DNA of 64,000 nt from Bacteroidia bacterium. GTDB lineage: Bacteria > Bacteroidota > Bacteroidia > J057. Location: assembly GCA_041391665.1 (NCBI GenBank), contig JAWKNO010000003.1, positions 2,046,001-2,110,000 of the forward strand, in the 5' to 3' direction. A program made the translations under genes and the position numbers. Shown here in pieces: positions 45,606 to 54,885 of the stretch; the stretch's first letter is position 1; each line of letters begins with the position of its first letter. The notes beneath the pieces were generated by a model. That model ran no database searches. It was not told the origin of the DNA and saw only the letters and a program-made list of their open reading frames with translations.

Positions 45606-47351
45606 TCAACGGCTGATAACAAGTTTTTCCGCCCCGACCTTCACATTGTCCCGAATAAAAACCACTGTATATATTCCTGCGGGAATTTCGGGCAGCGACA
45701 TTTGTTGTTGGGTTAAACCAGGGGAAAATTGCCGCTCATCCTTCAACAAAATCTGTCCGTGAAGATTCGCAATCTGAATCTCAATATGTTCCGGCTTATC
45801 AGTTTTGTACTCCATCCAGACTGATTCTGAAGCGGGGTTAGGATAAAGATGAAAGGATCGCCCGGATTTAAGTTCGGCATCAAGATCTGTGCTAAGGTCA
45901 AAAAATCCGTCTGGGTCAGTTTTCACCAGAAACATATTAAACATCTGATCCAGTGTATCATTACCGACTTTCGCAGCACCTTCCATTCTTCCGGTTACAA
46001 ACAGATTTCCCTGCGCATCTCCGGTGAGTGTCGCCATGTTAAATTCGTAGAATATTTCGAGGTATTCATCTGCCCAAAGTTTTGCGTCCAGCACATTTCC
46101 GTTTGGATCATAAGCAACAAAAAAATTCCGCTGGTTGATGCCTCCCGGGTCATGTGGCAGGGTATCATTGCCAAATATGACAGGATGTAATCCATGTGTA
46201 CCTACCGCATAAGTAATCCCATTATCCTGAGCGTATAAGGCGTGAACATTGGTTACCGGGCCGGCCAATCCGGAAAATGTGTAGGCAGGTTTTAAATATT
46301 TTCTGTTTCCCAGCGAATCAAGTTTCAGCAAATAGCGCTCCGGTCCTGTAGCAAAAAAGGAGGTATCTGACAGCCATGTATTACCCAATACCCGAATGGT
46401 GGTAGTAATATTACCATTGCCATCCACCCCGACAGGATGTGGTTGTTGTGCACCATTGCTGGAAGTAGCAACCCACTGGTGCCAGAGCATATTTCCATTG
46501 GAATCAAAACTGCCAATAAACAAATGCGCGTTGGAGGTCTGTGGATTAACGCCAAAGGTATCGCTGTCCCAGGTTACGGAAAACTTGTTATGGCTACCTA
46601 TCACATAGATATTATTGTGTTTACCTGCATACAGATACGCACCACTTGCTGTTCCAAAATCTCCCACCCGGTTGGTGTGTTTAAACCACTGGAAATTGCC
46701 CGCAGTGTCATATTTGGCAATAAACATCTGTGTTTTGTCGCCGCTGGCGGTATTATAGGTATTGCCACCGACCGATACAGGCTGTAAAACTTCACCGGTA
46801 ATGTACACATCTGCGCCTGTCACAAGTATATCCTTTGCGGTAATACGCTGTTCGCCGACATCATCAGATGCCAGGATTCGCTCTGCCCATAGAAATGTAC
46901 CTGCCGAGTCAGCTTTTGCGAGAAATACGCTATACGAAGGATTCCCTTCTAGCGTAAGTCCATTTCCAAAATCCAGAATGGAAAAGCTATTGGTCTGGTC
47001 ATATTCACCGCAGACATACACATTACCGGCAGCATCATTGGTGACTGCATTGCCATTGTTGGCGCTTTTTCCTTTTATTCCTCTGGCCCATATGGCATTT
47101 CCATCGGTGTCATATTTGGCGAGAAAAACAGGCCCCTCGGTATTGACAGTATTGTTTTGCACAACGGTGTGAGTTCCCCACATAACCGTCCCGGTAAAAT
47201 CACCAAATACATAACTGTTTCCCCAAAGGTCAACAGACAGATCGCGGGTTTCCACCCCCTGACCCACACTTTGCCTTGCCCATTGATGTTGAGACCGGAG
47301 AGAAATAAAAGAAAGGATAAGAATTGTGAGAAGAATAAGGCGATGATTCAT
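45606..47351 (-). CDS. SBBP-type propeller protein with T9SS type A sorting domain
   Basis: The start at 47351 (MNHRLILLTILILSF) puts a signal peptide at the N-terminus; 13 more in-frame residues lie upstream. The 581-residue product contains repeats of the pattern FLAKYDTDGNAIWARGIKG and FIAKYDTAGNFQWFKHTN. The T9SS type A domain is near the end (HLYPNPASESVWMEY, then IPAGIYTVVF). It is likely a secreted surface propeller without visible catalytic residues. Confidence 0.88.
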   Translation of the reverse strand: MNHRLILLTILILSFISLRSQHQWARQSVGQGVETRDLSVDLWGNSYVFGDFTGTVMWGTHTVVQNNTVNTEGPVFLAKYDTDGNAIWARGIKGKSANNGNAVTNDAAGNVYVCGEYDQTNSFSILDFGNGLTLEGNPSYSVFLAKADSAGTFLWAERILASDDVGEQRITAKDILVTGADVYITGEVLQPVSVGGNTYNTASGDKTQMFIAKYDTAGNFQWFKHTNRVGDFGTASGAYLYAGKHNNIYVIGSHNKFSVTWDSDTFGVNPQTSNAHLFIGSFDSNGNMLWHQWVATSSNGAQQPHPVGVDGNGNITTTIRVLGNTWLSDTSFFATGPERYLLKLDSLGNRKYLKPAYTFSGLAGPVTNVHALYAQDNGITYAVGTHGLHPVIFGNDTLPHDPGGINQRNFFVAYDPNGNVLDAKLWADEYLEIFYEFNMATLTGDAQGNLFVTGRMEGAAKVGNDTLDQMFNMFLVKTDPDGFFDLSTDLDAELKSGRSFHLYPNPASESVWMEYKTDKPEHIEIQIANLHGQILLKDERQFSPGLTQQQMSLPEIPAGIYTVVFIRDNVKVGAEKLVISR

Positions 47352-47440
47352 GGCAAATGAATTTATAGTGTAAACAGAGGTAAAATTCACCTGTTACACC
47401 TTTTAAATCCATCGCTCAAATGAGGTATTTTGCCAGAAAA

Positions 47441-47884
47441 TCAGGCGCCGTATCCATTGCCGGCGATATAGCTTTCCAACTCCTGAATGGTGTTGGCTTG
47501 TTCGGAAATCATTTCCTTAACTACATCTCCGATGGTGATCATCCCCATGATTTTCCCATCTTCCATTACGGGTAGGTGTCTGATTCTTCGGTCGGTCATC
47601 AGCCTGAGGCAGGCAGAGAGGGATCTGTTGGGTTTGACAAAATACACCTTATGTGTCATCAGATCGCTGATGGCTGTATGGTGCGAAGACTTTCCGTGGA
47701 GAATGACTTTACGGGCATAATCCCTTTCGGAAAAAATGCCAACGAGTTCATCATTTTGCGTCACGAGCACGGCACCGATATTTTTTTCGGCCATAAGCTC
47801 AAGTGCAGCAAAGACAGTAGAGTTGGGAGAAACGGACCATACAGCTGATCCTTTTTTTGATAAAAGTTGTCTTACAGTAGCCAT
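47441..47884 (-). CDS. Two-CBS-domain protein
   Basis: A 147-residue cytosolic protein made of two CBS motifs (about 15-70 and 75-135): TVFAALELMAEKNIGAVLVT and LSACLRLMTDRRIRHLPVME. Paired CBS domains usually bind adenosyl nucleotides and regulate a partner. No partner domain is fused. It stands alone between a T9SS protein gene and an acetyltransferase gene. Confidence 0.92.
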   Translation of the reverse strand: MATVRQLLSKKGSAVWSVSPNSTVFAALELMAEKNIGAVLVTQNDELVGIFSERDYARKVILHGKSSHHTAISDLMTHKVYFVKPNRSLSACLRLMTDRRIRHLPVMEDGKIMGMITIGDVVKEMISEQANTIQELESYIAGNGYGA

Positions 47885-47947
47885 AGGTAACCTCCTTTTT
47901 TTGAGAATCTACGAAATTCGGAGGAATAAACCAAGCGGTTGGTTTTG

Positions 47948-48508
47948 CTAGAGTTTGATTGTATCAGATCTTAGCAGCGAGTAAATAGCCGTATCGAGGA
48001 ACTTTCCGTTGAAGTAATAATCTTCCCGGAAATAGGCCTCACGCACAAACCCAAGTTTTTCCAGCAGTTGCGCCGAAGCATGATTGCCGGGATTGATATG
48101 CGCTTCGATCGAATGAAGATTCATTTTTTCGAATCCAAAACCCATGACAAATTTCATTGCCTCTGAGGTCAGGCCCATTCTGTGAAAGTCAGGATGGAGC
48201 ATATAGCCAATTTCGGCGCGAAAGTTATGGATTTTCATACGCCAGTAACCGATCGTACCAATCAGTCGCGGATCGTCGCGAAGACACATACCCCAGGCGA
48301 TTCCCTCGCTTTTTACCCTGTTTTCCTCAATGCTTCTGATAAGAGCCAGCGCATCTTCCGGGCTATGGCAAAGCGGCCGGTCAATGTACTTCATTACCCG
48401 TTTGTCGGACCGGAGAAAAAACATTTCCTGCACATCTGCATCGACAATCTGCCGGAGGAACATGCGGGGCGTTTCGAGGATGGGAAAGGGGGAAAAAGGG
48501 AGATCCAT
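47948..48508 (-). CDS. GNAT family N-acetyltransferase (RimJ/RimL type)
   Basis: A 186-residue protein with the GNAT fold: LETPRMFLRQIVDADVQEMF at the start, the acetyl-CoA loop HPDFHRMGLTSEAMKFV, and the late ANPGNHAS-like helix HINPGNHASAQLLEKLGF followed by VREAYFREDYYFNGKFLDT. This is the RimJ/RimL subgroup, whose members acetylate ribosomal proteins or small amines. The substrate is not deducible. Confidence 0.92.
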   Translation of the reverse strand: MDLPFSPFPILETPRMFLRQIVDADVQEMFFLRSDKRVMKYIDRPLCHSPEDALALIRSIEENRVKSEGIAWGMCLRDDPRLIGTIGYWRMKIHNFRAEIGYMLHPDFHRMGLTSEAMKFVMGFGFEKMNLHSIEAHINPGNHASAQLLEKLGFVREAYFREDYYFNGKFLDTAIYSLLRSDTIKL

Positions 48509-48568
48509 ACAAATTTTCTCGTGATGATTTTTGCACGACCTAAGGTAGATAAATTAGCTGATATTCAT

Positions 48569-49855
48569 TCACCAGGTCACATATCTAATAGTTTTTAACT
48601 CTTCCCCCTCACTGTTTTTTTTGTGAAAACTGTACACCACATGTACCCTTCCATCACGACTCTGTATAATTGCCGGATAATGAGACCTTGCACCAGAATC
48701 CGTTTCCAAATGCTTCAGCAATTGCCAGGTTTTACCTTCGTCATTTGACATGGATACCGCAAGCGAATGCCGCCCATCCTCAGTGTCGTTGTGCACCAAA
48801 AGCCAGGGCCCGTCTGTGAGTTGTAAGGCATCTGCCGCAGAACCAGGATTCGGAATTTTACTATCGACCACGACTGACCAGTGAAATCCTCCGTCAGTCG
48901 AATGACTCTCCATCAGCCGCTGCGGGGGAGGGCCATTGTCCCGCATAAGCGCGACAATCGTACCGTCTTTGCGCTGCAACAATGTAGGTTGTACAGGTCC
49001 AAGCCCCACCAGTGGTTCGCTAAATTTCCAGTTTTGTCCACCATCGTCCGTAATAGCCATCAATGAAAAATCAAACCCATCAGAATAAAGCGGCAATATC
49101 ATTCGCCCGTTGGCCAGAAAAATCGGCTTATTGCGCGTTTGCCATCCAAGCCTGCGAAAACGGGGATACCCCATTTCTTTGGACACGACATTGCCCAGGC
49201 TATCGGTTCCTTTTCCCCTGGCCATCCAGTCTTTACCCATGGCCAGGTCATTAATTGTTGCTATCCGCGCCTCAAATCGTTGCCGCGCAGTATGGGCATC
49301 GGTTTCGCCCATTTTGGAAAAAAAATCTACTTTTTCCAATAGCTGCGCATACTCCTCAAACTTAGTTCTGACCGCAACGACAAAGGGATCATCAGGACCG
49401 ATTCCCTGCTCGGTTTCACCGCCGGGTTTCATGTGAATTACATCCTGCCATTTCCAAACAGGCGCGCCAGGGTTGAGATAATTGTCACTCTGGCGATATT
49501 TCAACAGAGAAGTTTCCCACTGATTGGACAGCACAGTGTACCATACCAGCCACAACCTCTGCTCCGGATCGAGAAAAAGTACAGGATTGATATCGGGAAA
49601 ACCGGACACATCTGCCATAAGAAAAGGTGGAGACCACTTACCCGTATTCTTTTCCAGGCGGGCACCCATAATTACCACATCATCTGCCTGTCTTTCTCCT
49701 GATCCCTGAAACCACGCTACAAGTATATCTCCGTTGGGAAGTTCGGCCAGAGTAGAACCGTGAACATGTTGCGGCTGAAGAGGAAAAATATTGCTCTGAG
49801 AAAAAATAAGAAGACAATGTATACACGTAAACCAGAGCAGAACCAACTTTTTCAT
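48569..49855 (-). CDS. Exported sialidase-like (BNR repeat) protein
   Basis: The start at 49855 (MKKLVLLWF) opens a signal peptide; 15 more residues lie upstream in frame. The 428-residue product has the BNR_2 six-bladed fold with Asp-box-like elements (ITDDGGQNWKFSEPL, STDGGFHWSVVVD, SNDEGKTWQLLKHLET) and ARSHYPAIIQSRDGRVHVVY near the end. Similar proteins act on sialic acid or other exo-linked sugars. The arginine triad of true sialidases could not be assigned with certainty. Confidence 0.8.
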   Translation of the reverse strand: MKKLVLLWFTCIHCLLIFSQSNIFPLQPQHVHGSTLAELPNGDILVAWFQGSGERQADDVVIMGARLEKNTGKWSPPFLMADVSGFPDINPVLFLDPEQRLWLVWYTVLSNQWETSLLKYRQSDNYLNPGAPVWKWQDVIHMKPGGETEQGIGPDDPFVVAVRTKFEEYAQLLEKVDFFSKMGETDAHTARQRFEARIATINDLAMGKDWMARGKGTDSLGNVVSKEMGYPRFRRLGWQTRNKPIFLANGRMILPLYSDGFDFSLMAITDDGGQNWKFSEPLVGLGPVQPTLLQRKDGTIVALMRDNGPPPQRLMESHSTDGGFHWSVVVDSKIPNPGSAADALQLTDGPWLLVHNDTEDGRHSLAVSMSNDEGKTWQLLKHLETDSGARSHYPAIIQSRDGRVHVVYSFHKKNSEGEELKTIRYVTW

Positions 49856-49878
49856 ACAACAGGATATTAGGCAAAATC

Positions 49879-49886
49879 CAAAATTA
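49879..49886 (-). promoter_or_regulatory. Possible -7 element for the sialidase-like gene
   Basis: Read on the minus strand the bases are TAATTTTG, matching TAnnTTTG of Bacteroidota. They lie 24 bp upstream of the ATG at 49855; an ATTG occurs 18 bp further upstream. Confidence 0.35.
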
Positions 49887-50003
49887 TAAGTCAAAATCAC
49901 CCCAATGAAACCGGTGCATATTGCTGATTTCGTTTTAAAAAGTCAACATCACTCCGGGAATTCCTATATTCCAGTCATGCTATTGCCTAAACAATTCATT
50001 TCT

Positions 50004-51149
50004 ATGACAACTCAAATAAAAGCCTTTGTATTTCGCGCTTTGATACTCAGTATCAGCTTATTGGTACTACCGCTGTCTGACACTTTCGGCCAGGCACTTT
50101 CGTTGCCCGACGGCGGGGTCAACCATAAAAGCCATGCAGGAAGGCGCGTGGGTGTTACCGATATAGAAGTCCACTGGAATGCGCCCGGCGTAAAAGGAAG
50201 AGAAGGAAAAATATGGGGAACCCCTGTGGCTTATTACGGTTTTTCGGTCCTGGGTTTTGGCTCTGACGGAGAGTCGCCCTGGCGCGCCGGTGCCAATGAA
50301 AGCACCACGATTTCCTTTTCCACTGACGTGACCATCGAAGGCAAAAAACTGGCAGCCGGAAAATATGGATTTTTTATTGCCCTGGGTCCTGACTCTTCCA
50401 CTCTCATCTTCTCGTCAAACACAGCCGGCTGGGGCAGCTATTTTTACAAACCCGAACAAGACGTGATGCGTGTTTCGGTAAAACAGCAAAAAGATATTCC
50501 CCAAAACAGAGAATGGCTGGAATATACTTTCTCTGACCAGACAGATCATTCTGTTGTGATTGCATTGGAATGGGAACACTGGCGGATACCATTTACCGTA
50601 GAAGTTGATCTGAAAGCGACGACCCTGGCTTCCATCGAGCGGCAGATGAGTGGTGCGCTGGGTTTTGACCCTCCAAGCCTCCAGGCTGCAGCACAATGGT
50701 GCCTTTCCAACAATGTAAATCTGGATCAAGCGCTGGTTTGGATCAATAGTGCAACAAATCCCAGCCTGGGCGGCGTTACTTCTTTTGCAGCACTTTCGAC
50801 GAAAGCGGGGCTATTGCGCCAAAAAGGCAATACCAGTGAAGCCGATGCTGCCATGCAGGCTGCGCTGACAAATGCCACGGTACTTGAGTTGCACGTTTAT
50901 GGCCGTCAGTTGATCGCCCAGAAAAAATACGAAGAAGCCTTTGCCGTTTTTGAGCAAAATTTTAAGAAAAACGGCGACACCTGGCCCACACATGTAGGCA
51001 TGGCGCGGGGATATTCGGCTATCGGTGATGCAAAAAAAGCCTTAAAACACGCAAAAATTGCGCTGACTCAGGCCCCTGATGACTTAAACAAAAGTTCGCT
51101 GGAAGCGATGATCAAAACGCTGGAGGACGGCAAGCTATTGAATCAGTAG
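50004..51149 (+). CDS. DUF2911 protein with C-terminal TPR-like region
   Basis: The start at 50004 (MTTQIKAFVF) gives a signal peptide ending near SDTFGQ; longer in-frame starts at 49977 and 49905 exist. In the 381-residue product, residues about 30-190 form the DUF2911 domain (PWRAGANESTTISFSTDVTI, LAAGKYGFFIALGP, WGSYFYKPEQDVMR). Residues about 240-375 are helical TPR-like (AAMQAALTNATVLELHVYGR, YEEAFAVFEQNF). Function is unknown. A 6-bp stem of GAGGAT/ATCCTC lies at 51191-51209 after the gene. Confidence 0.87.
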   Translation: MTTQIKAFVFRALILSISLLVLPLSDTFGQALSLPDGGVNHKSHAGRRVGVTDIEVHWNAPGVKGREGKIWGTPVAYYGFSVLGFGSDGESPWRAGANESTTISFSTDVTIEGKKLAAGKYGFFIALGPDSSTLIFSSNTAGWGSYFYKPEQDVMRVSVKQQKDIPQNREWLEYTFSDQTDHSVVIALEWEHWRIPFTVEVDLKATTLASIERQMSGALGFDPPSLQAAAQWCLSNNVNLDQALVWINSATNPSLGGVTSFAALSTKAGLLRQKGNTSEADAAMQAALTNATVLELHVYGRQLIAQKKYEEAFAVFEQNFKKNGDTWPTHVGMARGYSAIGDAKKALKHAKIALTQAPDDLNKSSLEAMIKTLEDGKLLNQ

Positions 51150-51244
51150 AACTGAGATCCGTTTTTAGCTGCGTACTTTCATAAAAGCAGGAGGATTTTT
51201 TTTATCCTCTCGGGGAAAATTTATATTTATCCCTAACTACTACT

Positions 51245-52156
51245 ATGCCTATGATACGCAGAAACTTTCTTCAGCTTTCAGCCGCAGCAGGCGCAGGGAT
51301 TTCCCTCCAGTTGCTGGCGCCTTCGTGTATGATTCCCGCAGAAAGCCCATACAGAAAAAATATCGGCCTGCAACTGTACACGGTGAGAGACCAAATGGCT
51401 GCCGATGCAGCCGGTACACTCAAAGCCATTCGCGACCTTGGCTACTACCAGGTTGAAACCAGCAATACTCAACTGGCAAAAATCAAGCCCCTGGCTGATG
51501 ACCTCGGGCTGGTAGTCAAAAGTTCTTTTGTTGACGGCCCCATCATTACCGGCCGATGGGATCTGCGCGGGGTAGAAGATCCCGGCATCACCTTTGAAAG
51601 TGTCGTGGAAGAAGCCCATACACACGGCATTTCGCACATCGTGTTTGGGTATATGATGAAAGGAGAACGCACAAAACTTGACGATTATCGCTCGGTTTCA
51701 GACAAACTCAACGCAGCAGGCGAACTGTGCCGCCAGGCCGGAATACAACTCTGCTATCACAACCACGCTTTTGAGTTTGAGCCGATGGAAGGTTCCACCG
51801 GATTTGATATTCTGGTGGAAAAATTTGACAAAGATCTCGTCAAATTTGAGCTCGATATATTTTGGTCCAGCCTCGGCGGCGTAGAGCCGGTAGGACTGAT
51901 GGAAAAACTTGGAAGCAGGCTTTCCCTTATCCATCTGAAAGACAAACTTGCAGGCACGCCGGTACAATACGACGAATCACAGGTACCCAAAGACGCATTC
52001 AAAGAACTCGGCAACGGCGAAGTGGATATCAAGGGTGTGCTCACAGCAGCCGAAAAATATGGGGTGGATTATTGTATGGTAGAACAGGATCAGTCTCCTG
52101 ACCCGATCAACAGCATAGGTGTGAGTCTCGATTTTATGAAAAAAGCCTGGGTGTAA
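51245..52156 (+). CDS. Sugar phosphate isomerase/epimerase-like protein with Tat signal
   Basis: A 303-residue protein with a twin-arginine signal (IRRNFLQLSAAAG) and a possible lipobox (LLAPSC). The xylose isomerase-like TIM barrel (AP endonuclease 2 family) runs through the rest: IGLQLYTVRDQMAADAAGTL, the metal-binding CYHNHAFEF with His residues, KFELDIFWSSLGG, and SLIHLKDK. Exported members of this family are frequent in Bacteroidota and Planctomycetota; substrates are mostly unknown. Confidence 0.87.
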   Translation: MPMIRRNFLQLSAAAGAGISLQLLAPSCMIPAESPYRKNIGLQLYTVRDQMAADAAGTLKAIRDLGYYQVETSNTQLAKIKPLADDLGLVVKSSFVDGPIITGRWDLRGVEDPGITFESVVEEAHTHGISHIVFGYMMKGERTKLDDYRSVSDKLNAAGELCRQAGIQLCYHNHAFEFEPMEGSTGFDILVEKFDKDLVKFELDIFWSSLGGVEPVGLMEKLGSRLSLIHLKDKLAGTPVQYDESQVPKDAFKELGNGEVDIKGVLTAAEKYGVDYCMVEQDQSPDPINSIGVSLDFMKKAWV

Positions 52157-52282
52157 GATAAAAGAAAGAACAAAGTAACTGATGAAAGTCATCTGTTTTA
52201 TAGTCAGTATTCACTTGCTTTGGGCGGAATTGTAGGTAAATCAGAAAAAATATTACCTTCTTTTTTATTCATCTGTTTTCTT

Positions 52283-52301
52283 ATTTAGAATCTTTCTAAA
52301 T
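52283..52301. promoter_or_regulatory. Perfect 8-3-8 palindrome, probable metal-responsive operator of feo
   Basis: The bases ATTTAGAA-TCT-TTCTAAAT form a perfect palindrome 31 bp before the feoA start. It overlaps the -7 promoter element at 52297-52304. The form is that of Fur- or DtxR-type operators, which repress iron uptake genes. No regulator gene is nearby. Confidence 0.7.
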
Positions 52302-52304
52302 TTG
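52297..52304 (+). promoter_or_regulatory. -7 promoter element of the feo operon
   Basis: TAAATTTG matches the Bacteroidota -7 consensus TAnnTTTG. A weak -33 (TCTG, 52272-52275) is 21 bp upstream. It overlaps the palindromic operator, so a bound repressor would block it. Confidence 0.6.
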
Positions 52305-52332
52305 TACCCCTATACTTAACTGGTCTAATCAT

Positions 52333-52566
52333 ATGATTACGCAGCGTTTGGACAAATACAGGATCAATCAGATGGCCGAGATCAGCACCGTAGTGCAAAA
52401 TAGTCTGACTGCAAAACTTACCGATATGGGTTTATTCTCCGGTAAGAAAATCAAGGTACTATTCCGTGCTCCGTTGGGAGATCCGATCGCCGTCGATGTA
52501 GAGGGTTATATTCTTTCGTTACGACTGGATGAAGCTGCTATGATACAGGTTACACCGGTTGAATGA
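52333..52566 (+). CDS. feoA: FeoA ferrous iron transport protein A
   Basis: A 77-residue SH3-like protein: the FeoA pattern TAKLTDMGLFSGKKIKVLF followed by APLGDPIAVDVEGYILSLRL is complete. FeoA supports FeoB in Fe(II) uptake at the inner membrane. It is the first gene of the feo operon, 10 bp before feoB, behind a palindromic operator and a TAnnTTTG promoter, so iron-regulated expression is likely. Confidence 0.92.
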   Translation: MITQRLDKYRINQMAEISTVVQNSLTAKLTDMGLFSGKKIKVLFRAPLGDPIAVDVEGYILSLRLDEAAMIQVTPVE

Positions 52567-52576
52567 ATGAACCCAC

Positions 52577-54604
52577 GTGGATAAAATTGAAAAAATTGCA
52601 CTCGTAGGCAACCCCAATTCCGGGAAAACATCGGTTTTTAACCAGCTGACCGGGATGAATCAACAGGTAGGTAACTACCCGGGTATTACCGTTGACAAAA
52701 AATCGGGGACACTCAGGCTTCCGGATGGAAGAAAGATATCTGTGCTGGATTTGCCGGGAACCTACAGTTTATATCCCCGGTCTGAAGATGAACGGGTAGT
52801 ATTTGACCTTCTGAGCAATCCCGCCAGTCCTGACTTTCCAGATCTGGTCATTGTTGTGATTGATTCTACGAATCTGGAACGCAATCTACTCTTATTCACC
52901 CAGATATACGATCTCAACATTCCTTGTATGCTGGTGCTGAATATGATCGACATTGCCACCAAAAACGGAATTGTCATCGATCACAAAAAGCTCAGCCAGG
53001 CATTTTCCGACACACTGGTTATTCCGGTAAATGCGCGAAAAGGAGAGGGGATCGATGCACTGAAAAAACATCTTTCGGATTTCAAAAAACCGGTGCCCCA
53101 CCAGCCTTTTGTGACACTTCAGTCGGTAGCGCACGTTGCTACTACGCTTGACCCTGTTGCCATTGAGCCGCATTTACTTATCTCAACAGATGATGCCGCG
53201 CAGGTAGCGGAAACCAAAGAGCGATATCTGAAAATCAGGGATCTGCTTCAGCACATTGTAAAAACGCAATCTAAAGTTGGCCTCAACCGCAAAATCACTT
53301 CCAGGCTTGACCAGATTGTCGTCCACCCGATTGCCGGTTATGCCATATTTCTTGGGATATTATTTGTAATGTTTCAGGCGATCTACTCACTGGCAGAAAT
53401 ACCCATGAACCTCATCGACGAGGTATTTCTCGTCCTCAGCCAATGGTGTAAAGAAGTGCTGCCCGCAGGTATTTTCACCGATCTGCTTGCCGAAGGAATT
53501 GTACCGGGGCTGGGCGGTGTGGTTATTTTTGTGCCTCAGATCACCCTTTTGTTTCTGTTTATTGTCCTGCTGGAAGAAACTGGTTATATGTCCCGGGTGG
53601 TATTTATTATGGACAGACTGATGCGCCCATTTGGTCTGAATGGGAAAAGTGTGGTACCGCTGATTTCCGGCGTTGCCTGCGCGATTCCGGCCATCATGGC
53701 GACCCGCAACATCGACAACTGGAAAGACCGGCTGATCACCATTATGGTTACGCCGCTGATGAGTTGTTCTGCCCGACTGCCTGTATATACCTTGCTGATT
53801 GCACTCGTGGTTCCCGACCAGCGAATCGGTGGGATCATAAACCTGAAAGGGCTGGTATTGTTGGGGTTATACCTCGTGGGAGTTGTCGCAGCGCTGGTTG
53901 CGGCCATTATTTTCCGCTACATCATCAAATCCAAACAAAAAAGTTTCCTTGTATTGGAGTTGCCTCATTATAAAATGCCCCGCTGGAACAATGTATGGAT
54001 TACCCTGTGGGAAAAGATCAGATTATTTGTATGGGATGCGGGAAAAGTAATTATGGCTATTTCCATTATCCTGTGGGTACTAGCATCTTACGGCCCGCCC
54101 AAACGTATCCAGGCTGCGGTTGAGGCAATTCCACAGCCCGAAATAACCGATTCACTCGCTGTAGAGACCTACGAGCGCCAGGTAAATACCATTAAACTCG
54201 AAAACTCATGGATCGGTATGTTGGGTAAGGGGATAGAACCCGTGATTGCGCCGCTGGGTTACGACTGGAAAATCGGTATTGCCCTGATTACCTCTTTTGC
54301 CGCAAGGGAAGTGTTTGTAGGTTCAATGGCTACGATCTACAGTGTAGGAGAAGATTTTGAAGAAGACGAATCGCTGATCCAGCGCATGCGGGCAGAGCAA
54401 AATCCCCGGACAGGGCAGGCTGTTTACACTTTGGCTTCAGGTATTTCGCTGATGTTGTTTTACGCATTTGCCATGCAGTGTATGAGCACAATCGCGATTG
54501 TCTACCGGGAAACCAAAAGCTGGAAATGGCCGTTAATACAAATGGTATTTATGACCGCTCTGGCATATATAGCCGCATTCATCGCTTATCAATTTTTATC
54601 GTGA
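52577..54604 (+). CDS. feoB: FeoB ferrous iron transporter
   Basis: A 675-residue protein with a GTG start; an in-frame stop just upstream rules out an earlier one. The G domain (residues 1-160) has G1 GNPNSGKT (11-18), G3 DLPGTYSL, and G4 NMID. The membrane part (about 255-670) has Gate and C-terminal FeoB helices, with SGVACAIPAIMATR and ARLPVYTLLIAL carrying the Cys and Pro typical of the pore. It imports Fe(II) powered by nucleotide hydrolysis. The last base is shared with the next start (TGATG). Confidence 0.96.
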   Translation: MDKIEKIALVGNPNSGKTSVFNQLTGMNQQVGNYPGITVDKKSGTLRLPDGRKISVLDLPGTYSLYPRSEDERVVFDLLSNPASPDFPDLVIVVIDSTNLERNLLLFTQIYDLNIPCMLVLNMIDIATKNGIVIDHKKLSQAFSDTLVIPVNARKGEGIDALKKHLSDFKKPVPHQPFVTLQSVAHVATTLDPVAIEPHLLISTDDAAQVAETKERYLKIRDLLQHIVKTQSKVGLNRKITSRLDQIVVHPIAGYAIFLGILFVMFQAIYSLAEIPMNLIDEVFLVLSQWCKEVLPAGIFTDLLAEGIVPGLGGVVIFVPQITLLFLFIVLLEETGYMSRVVFIMDRLMRPFGLNGKSVVPLISGVACAIPAIMATRNIDNWKDRLITIMVTPLMSCSARLPVYTLLIALVVPDQRIGGIINLKGLVLLGLYLVGVVAALVAAIIFRYIIKSKQKSFLVLELPHYKMPRWNNVWITLWEKIRLFVWDAGKVIMAISIILWVLASYGPPKRIQAAVEAIPQPEITDSLAVETYERQVNTIKLENSWIGMLGKGIEPVIAPLGYDWKIGIALITSFAAREVFVGSMATIYSVGEDFEEDESLIQRMRAEQNPRTGQAVYTLASGISLMLFYAFAMQCMSTIAIVYRETKSWKWPLIQMVFMTALAYIAAFIAYQFLS

Positions 54605-54753
54605 TGATACAGACACTATTGGTAATCGCGCTCTTTCTGGCAGCCTGCTTTTATGTGGGACGAATCGGTTATCGCAGCTTTTTTGCAAAAAAGACCCCAT
54701 GCGAAGGCTGCGCCGTAGCCAAAATGTATCAGCCTACGAATCAGGGTAATTAA
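54604..54753 (+). CDS. FeoB-associated Cys-rich membrane protein
   Basis: A 49-residue protein, start ATG at 54604 overlapping the feoB stop by one base. It has one membrane helix (residues about 4-22) followed by a KTPCEGCAVAK motif with two cysteines, matching the short FeoB-associated Cys-rich family found downstream of feoB. It may bind or help pass iron, which is not proven. It has been easy to miss because of its size. Confidence 0.82.
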   Translation: MIQTLLVIALFLAACFYVGRIGYRSFFAKKTPCEGCAVAKMYQPTNQGN

Positions 54754-54885
54754 TCTCATGCGGAAATTGCCCATTCTATAAAAAACCACAAAAGTTGTCA
54801 AACCCCTGTTGTTTCCTGTAGAAAGGAAAGGGATATTTGATAAGGATGAAGTGAAGGAACTAAATCCTGCACGAACCTGACAAAT

